From the NCBI RefSeq assembly GCF_001647545.1, contig NZ_LSZH01000012.1, positions 186,001-250,000 on the forward strand: a DNA stretch of 64,000 nucleotides, in the 5' to 3' direction. Positions within the stretch are counted from its first letter, which is position 1, and each line of letters starts with the position of its first letter. The translations under genes were made by a program, and so were the position numbers. The notes under the pieces are model-generated. The model was not told the origin of the DNA and ran no database searches. It was given only the letters and a program-made list of their open reading frames with translations. Of this stretch, positions 58,559 to 64,000 are shown in pieces. The DNA is from Acinetobacter sp. SFB. GTDB taxonomy: Bacteria; Pseudomonadota; Gammaproteobacteria; Pseudomonadales; Moraxellaceae.

Positions 58559-58586
58559 AAGTAACATAATATACGTTATGCCGAAA
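58559..58586 (-). other. Second dif-like Xer site, inverted
   Basis: On the minus strand the site reads TTTCGGCATAA, centre CGTATA, then TTATGTTACTT. The XerD arm matches dif at 9 of 11 bases and the XerC arm end (GGCATAA) is close to the E. coli GCATAA. It points opposite to the dif at 58456. The pair recalls attP1 and attP2 of CTX-type phages and the inverted pdif pairs of Acinetobacter plasmids. Confidence 0.75.
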
Positions 58587-58640
58587 TCTAAGCGTCTTAC
58601 ATTTTAAAATCTATTATTCTCAAAATATGAGCTTTATGTT

Positions 58641-58790
58641 TTATAAAAACTCTCTTTTTAATTCTTGATGACGCTCTTTAGTGACATAAATATTTTTATG
58701 TGGGTATAAATGCCCCGATTCTATTCTTACTCGTTTAGGTTTATTGATTCTACAAACAATAGAATCAATTAAAGAAAATAAAATATTTGA
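58641..58790 (-). pseudogene. Fragment of an unrecognised ORF next to the Xer sites
   Basis: An open frame without a start codon runs between stops and reads NKPKRVRIESGHLYPHKNIY and then VTKERHQELKREFL before its stop. The sequence looks like real protein with basic and aromatic residues. It may be the end of a gene from an inserted element. I do not recognise it. Confidence 0.3.
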
Positions 58791-58842
58791 TCAAATTTGA
58801 AGTTATAAAATACAGACACGATGTTCGAGGGAAAGATGAATA

Positions 58843-59047
58843 ATGGGAATTGCTATTTTCTGTCTGATTTTTGGCTTTATTGCTGGGTACTTTCAAAGAT
58901 ACTCAACATAAAAAAGAAGTGCCTAAAGTAAAGACAAAGCCAAATAGAAATGTATATTTAAGCTACAAAGAGAGACAGCGGGCAAAAATATGTTATTTAA
59001 ATGATGTAGATAGAATCAGAGAGTTAAATTTACTTTCCCATAATTAG
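58843..59047 (+). pseudogene. Small ORF with an apparent frameshift
   Basis: One frame starts MGIAIFCLIFGFIAGYFQ (a membrane helix) and stops after 22 codons. The adjacent frame continues with TQHKKEVPKVKTKPNRNVYL and ends ...RIRELNLLSHN. Joined, they would give a membrane-anchored protein of about 70 residues that ends 9 bases before the next gene. A start at 58836 in a third frame has a better ribosome site but gives an odd product. Confidence 0.35.
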
Positions 59048-59056
59048 AGTAAGTTT

Positions 59057-59290
59057 ATGCGCTTACTACAACACCAATTTTTAGAACATAAATTAATAGT
59101 CAAAGATAGACGTTTTTATATAGCAGATCAGGACAACTACCCCATTGCTATATTTGAATACAGAGATGGCACAAAAGAATTAAAACTCAAAGATAAAGAA
59201 GATGGATTACCTTTATTTCTATACAAAGCAATTCTTTCAAGTGATGCAATTGCAGAAGATAAAATGGCACTGAACTCGAATCTAGCTTAA
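59057..59290 (+). CDS. Small hypothetical protein (77 aa)
   Basis: This 77-residue soluble protein has KDRRFYIADQDNYPIAIFEY and LKLKDKEDGLPLFLYKAILS. It follows 9 bases after the broken ORF before it and probably belonged to the same unit. It lies 570 bases from dif. I do not recognise the family. Confidence 0.5.
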   Translation: MRLLQHQFLEHKLIVKDRRFYIADQDNYPIAIFEYRDGTKELKLKDKEDGLPLFLYKAILSSDAIAEDKMALNSNLA

Positions 59291-59481
59291 TTAATGATAC
59301 GTCCTAATCATTAAATTTAATTCATACTTGATTCAGCTAAATCAATACTCTGTCTTTATTCAAGGCCTTATGCTGATTCGAATCAAAGATTTCAAAGTTT
59401 AACAATACAATATTAAAAATTCATATATTTCATTAACTTAATCAACATATATTTTTCATGTGGATATTTATACGAAAAAAA

Positions 59482-59516
59482 AACCAGCCAAATGATTTCA
59501 AATCATTTGGCTGGTT
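59482..59516 (-). terminator. Terminator of the OsmC-YcaO gene
   Basis: AACCAGCCAAATGATT pairs perfectly with AATCATTTGGCTGGTT around TCA; on the minus strand a run of T follows. It lies about 100 bases past the stop at 59618. Another inverted repeat, GGAGCAAC with GTTGCTCC (59566-59596), lies between them. The rest of 59291-59617 shows no gene. Confidence 0.85.
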
Positions 59517-59617
59517 GCTTAGGCTTAAGCATTTAGAAATATACTTATTTCACCTAAAAAGCTTAGGAGCAACTTCCTAGTGGCAGTGGTTGCTCCCTCC
59601 CCGCTATGGCAGTATTC

Positions 59618-61822
59618 CTATTTTGATAAAGCTGCAAACTTAGCACGTGCTGCATGAAGTTTTTTATAGCTCTCGATCAGACGTAAATGCCGCTCTAAGC
59701 CTTCCAGTTTCATACTGGTTTCAGTTAAGCCATAGAAGCGGATACTTCCATCCATAGAACCTATCACGGCATCCATACGTTCATCACCAAACATACGGCG
59801 GAAATTGGCTTCATAATCATCCAAATCCATGTCGTCATCCAGTTCAACTTCAAGTACAACATTTAGGCATTGGTAGAATAAACCGCGTTCAACCGTATTG
59901 GTGTTGTATTGCAGGAATTGTTCAACTAAATCTTTCGCTTCTTCAAATTGCTGTAAAGCAATATAAATGAGTAGCTTAAGTTCCAGAATAGTAAGCTGCC
60001 CCCAAACGGTATTATCATCAAATTCAATCCCGATTAAGGTCACGATATCGGTGTAATCATCAGATTCACATTCTTCTAGACGCTCAACCAAGGCTTCAAG
60101 CTGCTCATCATCCAAACGGTGGATATTCAAAATATCTTCGCGGAACTGAAGTGCTTTATTGGTATTGTCCCAAATTAAATCTTCAACCAGATAGATTTCA
60201 GAATAACCTGGTACCAAAATACGGCAAGCCGTCGCACCTAAATGCTGATACACCGCCATATACACTTCTTTGCCCATTTGTTCGAGAATACCGAACATGG
60301 TTGCAGCTTCTTCTACATTGGCATTTTCGCCCTCGGACGTGAAATCCCACTCCACAAACTCATAAGCAGATTTTGAGCTGAAGAAACGCCAAGACACCAG
60401 ACCGCTTGAATCGATAAAATGTTCTACGAAGTTGTTTGGTTCAGTCACTGCATTGCTGCTAAATGTTGGTTTTGGTAAATCGTTTAGACCTTCAAAACTA
60501 CGACCTTGCAATAGTTCAGTTAAACTACGCTCTAAAGCCACTTCCAGCTTTGGATGCGCGCCGAAAGAGGCAAATACGCCACCAGTACGTGGATTCATTA
60601 AGGTCACGCACATCACCGGGAATTGACCGCCCAATGAAGCATCTTTCACCAGAACCGGAAAACCTTGTTCTTCCAGTCCTTTGATACCTGCCACAATGCC
60701 TGGATATTTCGCCAAGACCTCTTCTGGCACATCTGGAAGCGCAATCTCACCTTCTAGAATTTCACGTTTCACCGCACGTTCAAAAATTTCAGACAAACAC
60801 TGTACTTGTGCTTCGGCCAAAGTATTACCGGCACTCATTCCGTTACTTAAATACAAGTTTTCAATCAGGTTTGATGGAAAATAAACCACTTTATCATCAG
60901 ACTGACGCACGAATGGCAATGAACAGATTCCGCGCTCAATATTGCCTGAGTTGGTGTCATACAAATGCGTACCGAGAAGCTCATCTTCAGGGTTGTATAT
61001 CTCTAAAGTATATTCATCCAGAATTTCTTTTGGTAACTCACCTTCTGAACCCGGCTTAAACCATTTTTCATCTGGGTAATGTACAAATTCAGCATTGGCA
61101 ATATCTTCACCCCAAAACTGATCGTTGTAGAAGAAGTTACAGTTGAGACGTTCAATGAACTCCCCTAAGGCCGAGGCCAACGCACTTTCTTTGGTTGAAC
61201 CTTTACCGTTGGTAAAACACATAGGTGATTGTGCATCACGAACATGTAATGACCAGACATTAGGCACAATATTACGCCATGACGCAATTTCAATCTTCAT
61301 ACCGAGGCCAGCCAAAATACCTGACATATTGGCAATGGTTTCTTCTAGAGGGAGATCTTTACCCGGAATAAAGGTACTGCTGTCTGAAGCTAGACTCGGC
61401 ATCAATAAAGCTTGTGCATCGGCATCAATGCTTTCCACTTGCTCAATGATAAATTCAGGACCGGTTTGGATCACTTTTTTAACCGTACAACGGTCGATTG
61501 AACGCAAAATACCTTGGCGGTCTTTATCAGAAATGTCAGATGGCAATTCCACCTGAATTTTAAAAATCTGTTTGTAACGGTTTTCTGGATCTACAATGTT
61601 GTTCTGCGACAAACGAATATTATCAGTCGGGATATCACGTGCTGCACAATATACTTTTACAAAGTAGGCTGCACACAAAGCAGAAGATGCAAGAAAATAA
61701 TCGAATGGCCCTGGTGCTGAACCGTCACCTTTATAACGAATCGGTTGGTCGGCAATTACCGAAAAATCATCGAACTTGGCTTCTTGTCGAAGGTTGTCGA
61801 GATAATTAACCTTGATTTCCAT
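59618..61822 (-). CDS. OsmC-YcaO fusion protein
   Basis: This 734-residue protein has an N-terminal OsmC-like domain (about 1-130; APGPFDYFLASSALCAAYFV near 37-56 and CTVKKVIQTGPEFIIEQ near 112). A full YcaO domain follows (TNGKGSTKESALASALGEFI and ERLNCNF near 215, then NGMSAGNTLAEAQVQCLSEI and FERAVKRE near 330). The C-terminal region is acidic and helical. YcaO domains use ATP to activate amide backbones; in E. coli YcaO with this extension has been linked to ribosomal protein S12 methylthiolation. No partner or precursor peptide gene is adjacent. Confidence 0.92.
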   Translation of the reverse strand: MEIKVNYLDNLRQEAKFDDFSVIADQPIRYKGDGSAPGPFDYFLASSALCAAYFVKVYCAARDIPTDNIRLSQNNIVDPENRYKQIFKIQVELPSDISDKDRQGILRSIDRCTVKKVIQTGPEFIIEQVESIDADAQALLMPSLASDSSTFIPGKDLPLEETIANMSGILAGLGMKIEIASWRNIVPNVWSLHVRDAQSPMCFTNGKGSTKESALASALGEFIERLNCNFFYNDQFWGEDIANAEFVHYPDEKWFKPGSEGELPKEILDEYTLEIYNPEDELLGTHLYDTNSGNIERGICSLPFVRQSDDKVVYFPSNLIENLYLSNGMSAGNTLAEAQVQCLSEIFERAVKREILEGEIALPDVPEEVLAKYPGIVAGIKGLEEQGFPVLVKDASLGGQFPVMCVTLMNPRTGGVFASFGAHPKLEVALERSLTELLQGRSFEGLNDLPKPTFSSNAVTEPNNFVEHFIDSSGLVSWRFFSSKSAYEFVEWDFTSEGENANVEEAATMFGILEQMGKEVYMAVYQHLGATACRILVPGYSEIYLVEDLIWDNTNKALQFREDILNIHRLDDEQLEALVERLEECESDDYTDIVTLIGIEFDDNTVWGQLTILELKLLIYIALQQFEEAKDLVEQFLQYNTNTVERGLFYQCLNVVLEVELDDDMDLDDYEANFRRMFGDERMDAVIGSMDGSIRFYGLTETSMKLEGLERHLRLIESYKKLHAARAKFAALSK

Positions 61823-62270
61823 GCTGCTGGCACCTAACTATTCTTATGTGCCACTATGGCCCTATAAGATTCTAAATATTGAAACATAAGCCGAATCACG
61901 GAAAAGAAATTGACTTAAAAAAGAGAGTAACTAGCGTCATCCGTTTAGTGAGTACACCGAACGTCCAACATTTGCAATAATGGGCAATATTATAGAGGGA
62001 TTTGGTTTAATTGATAACTTTTCTCTGTCTTTAAAGATTAATTATAAAAAATCCTTAACATAATAATAACTTAGAAAATATTTGCATAATCTCAACTCAT
62101 GTATTTCAAAATACGAGAATAAATATTATAAGCAAGGACGCTCTAGCGCTCTATCATTATCTTTAAGTATTGCCCTGATTCAATCTCATATACGTTTTAG
62201 AATATATAGGATGCCATACATTAAATTTCTGTTGTTGATTCATTCTATTTCTTAGGCCAGCTATTCCAGC
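61823..62270. other. Spacer with no visible gene
   Basis: I see no ORF with a ribosome site. The OsmC-YcaO promoter must lie near 61850-61990. No repeats or hairpins of note were found. Confidence 0.4.
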
Positions 62271-62828
62271 TTACGCTTGGCTATTTTCCTGAATAAATGC
62301 ATTAAATTTATCTTTTAATTCTAGATACTTAGAATTTAATTTGGCTTGATCCCATTTCTTCTTAAAAATTCGTGCTGCAGCAGCTTTAACAGGATCTTCT
62401 ACACTGCGTGCTAACTCTGGCCGACCATGTGCCCCACTCAAACCTTTCTTGTCTTCAGGCACTGAACCCTTATATTTCTTGCCGCCTTTATGATTGGCAT
62501 AGCGACGTGCGCGGGTATAACCCATTTGTAAAAATTTTCTGGCCATATCCGCACCAATAAAATCATCTTGTTCTAAATACCCTAAAAATAACGCATAGAT
62601 TTTTTCGCTACTGCGTAAAGCCTTATCTTGATCGGCAAATTGCCAATGCGGCAGTATTTCTGATTTATAGGGTTCTACCAGCAGTACCCCTTGTTCACCC
62701 CGGCCGATACGATACAGCTCGGGTCTTTTTCTAAAATTAATATTTTTAAAATCCAAGGAATAATCAAAACTTTTTGAAAAAACGCGAAATTCTCGCTTGG
62801 GTATATCCTGTTGCCGATCTGGATTCAC
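62271..62828 (-). CDS. DUF4385-type conserved protein
   Basis: This 185-residue protein starts at GTG 62828 behind GGAG. It is basic, with FSKSFDYSLDFKNINFRKRP near the start and MGYTRARRYANHKGGKKYKG near 110. The latter, with the KGGKKY pattern, matches the DUF4385 family. It has no signal peptide. The function is unknown in my knowledge. Confidence 0.8.
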   Translation of the reverse strand: MNPDRQQDIPKREFRVFSKSFDYSLDFKNINFRKRPELYRIGRGEQGVLLVEPYKSEILPHWQFADQDKALRSSEKIYALFLGYLEQDDFIGADMARKFLQMGYTRARRYANHKGGKKYKGSVPEDKKGLSGAHGRPELARSVEDPVKAAAARIFKKKWDQAKLNSKYLELKDKFNAFIQENSQA

Positions 62829-63020
62829 TGTGAGAACTCCATGAATATTGCGCAGAAACTTGATTGCTGCCTATAACATCATGGCGGATTGAATTGAAAA
62901 TTTGCAGAGGATTTTTGCAATCAGATATTATTGTTATTAAATAAAGCTTTCAGATATGAATATTATAGAGAAACGAATAAAACATAGCTTAAATGAATTA
63001 AATACATTGTCTATAGACAA

Positions 63021-63049
63021 AAAAAAAGCCGAGATCCTCGGCTTTTTTT
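63021..63049. terminator. Bidirectional terminator after csp
   Basis: AAAAAAAGCCGAG pairs with CTCGGCTTTTTTT around ATC, between the csp stop (63122) and the DUF4385 gene. Confidence 0.9.
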
Positions 63050-63121
63050 GGTATACAAAAATAAAATAATTGGTAATTTACATTACTTTTAATTTATCTG
63101 ATTTTTGTATTTTAATATCTG

Positions 63122-63337
63122 TTAGATAGCAACGATATTTACTGCATTTGGGCCTTTTTGACCTTGTGCAACGCTGAATTCAACTTGCTGGCCTTCCATT
63201 AAGGTTTTGAAGCCTGAACTAGCAATTTCGCTGAAATGAGCAAAAACGTCTGGACCATTTTCTTGTTGAATGAAACCAAAACCTTTAGTTTCGTTGAACC
63301 ACTTAACAGTACCTTTAACAACATTTGAGTTAGACAT
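63122..63337 (-). CDS. Cold-shock-domain protein
   Basis: This 71-residue protein is a single cold-shock domain. It has [19 protein letters not shown] (RNP1 KGFGFI) and DVFAHFSEI (RNP2), then ends [10 protein letters not shown]. It binds single-stranded RNA or DNA and melts RNA structure. AGGA precedes the ATG. The long AT-rich region upstream (63338-63500) fits the long leaders of csp genes. Confidence 0.95.
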   Translation of the reverse strand: MSNSNVVKGTVKWFNETKGFGFIQQENGPDVFAHFSEIASSGFKTLMEGQQVEFSVAQGQKGPNAVNIVAI

Positions 63338-63903
63338 AATAAATCCTACTGATTTTTAATAATTTTTAGTCATTTTACTGACCGAGTATAACTTGGAAAA
63401 TAATAAAGAATGAAACTTAAAATCTGAAAAAACGAAGGATTATGACTAAAACTGCGATACTTAAAGAAGATTTACCGAAACAAGACTTTTTTTCTAGTTG
63501 AGTTAATAATACATGAATTAAATGAATATTCAAGTTTTTTTATAATTATTATTTATTATGCTGATAAAAAACATGTATGCAAATGAAAATGATCAATTTT
63601 CTAAAATTTAACGAGGCTGGAATTTATTTTAGATTTCATTCAAGCACTAAAAAAAGCACTTTTAAAGTGGTATACGATTTTAATATGCAGCAGAAATCTC
63701 TTGTCATTTTGCCTATCGTTATCTACCTAAATAGATACCCTTCTTTGTTAAGATTAAATTCACTAAAAAAATCAAAGAGCTAAAGCTGCAATCAAAACTG
63801 ATATGTTATTCTGAGATGGATCTTCATATTTTTTTTCATCTGCCTAAGGCGGACTTTAATGTATAAAAGATTGAAGATCAAAATTAAAGCAGGTTCTTAT
63901 TCA
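63338..63903. other. AT-rich region with no convincing gene
   Basis: The csp leader and promoter lie at the left end. An open frame at 63577-63783 (68 codons) has no ribosome site and no protein-like pattern. No other signal was found. Confidence 0.4.
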
Positions 63904-64000
63904 ATGCCAGTCAAAACACATAACATAATCATAATTGCCGCATTAGCCCTGCTATCCATCTCGCCCCCTTAACTACACATATGATTTGCCTGCCTGCTTT
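63904..64000 (+). pseudogene. Start of a TonB-receptor-like gene, apparently frameshifted
   Basis: From ATG 63904 the frame gives MPVKTHNIIIIAALALLSIS, a signal peptide, but stops after two prolines at 63970. If one C of the run of five at 63964-63968 is skipped, it continues LNYTYDLPACF. YDLPA is the usual start of the STN domain of FecA-type TonB-dependent receptors. The window ends here, so the gene state cannot be judged. Confidence 0.4.

Noticed and set aside
58456-58586. Integron attC site
   Set aside because: The arms are clear XerC/XerD-type dif sequences and lack the R-Y-Y-Y-A-A-C / G-T-T-R-R-R-Y core sites of attC; no integrase gene is near.
63577-63783. 68-codon open frame near the right end
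   Set aside because: There is no ribosome site, composition is that of AT-rich spacer, and no protein-like pattern is seen.

Overview
The window looks like a chromosomal segment of an Acinetobacter species. It is AT-rich. It carries an Acinetobacter-type type VI secretion cluster with asa and tag genes and no tssJ, an aroQ-accB-accC operon, a CatM/BenM-like LysR regulator, and a UmuDAb-type SOS regulator with its characteristic operator. It also holds a Xer recombination site that matches the last 21 bases of Escherichia coli dif, so the window probably spans the replication terminus.

Left part (1-18.4 kb): mostly ordinary chromosome. acnB is followed directly by an AT-rich gene for a P-loop NTPase with a nuclease-like C-terminus (candidate defence protein). 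Then come a serine hydrolase, small membrane proteins, brnQ, map and two divergent LysR regulators. A PadR regulator plus hydrolase is divergent from a fadH-type enoate reductase, an NTF2-like protein and a YheT-like hydrolase, and two near-identical palindromes sit in the shared promoter region.

Middle part (18.4-37 kb): accessory, AT-rich islands alternate with housekeeping genes. The islands hold very small genes: a 28-residue membrane protein with its own promoter and terminator, three Q/N-rich micro-proteins (two share a leader hairpin and all have their own ribosome sites), two paralogous membrane-anchored proteins, and a decayed lipocalin gene. They also hold a SRAP/YedK protein, a Y-family polymerase (umuC), umuDAb, an antitoxin/zeta-kinase pair and a decayed YeeE-YeeE-metallo-hydrolase sulfur operon. 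UmuDAb-type 21-bp operators precede both umuC and umuDAb. Conserved genes here include an MFS permease, an amidase and the aroQ-accB-accC operon.

Right part (37-64 kb): a type VI secretion cluster runs in two divergent blocks. tssH-tssA-tssK-tssL-asaE-tagX lies on the minus strand and asaA-tssB-tssC-hcp-tssE-tssF-tssG-asaB-tssM-(micro-ORF)-tagN on the plus strand. No VgrG, PAAR, effector or immunity gene is visible. Directly after the terminator of the plus block lies dif, followed 75 bp later by a second, inverted dif-like site. The interval folds into two hairpins, a layout like the single-stranded attP of CTX-type filamentous phages. Broken small ORFs follow. Then come an OsmC-YcaO fusion protein, a DUF4385-type protein and a cold-shock protein. 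The window ends in the start of what may be a frameshifted TonB-receptor gene.
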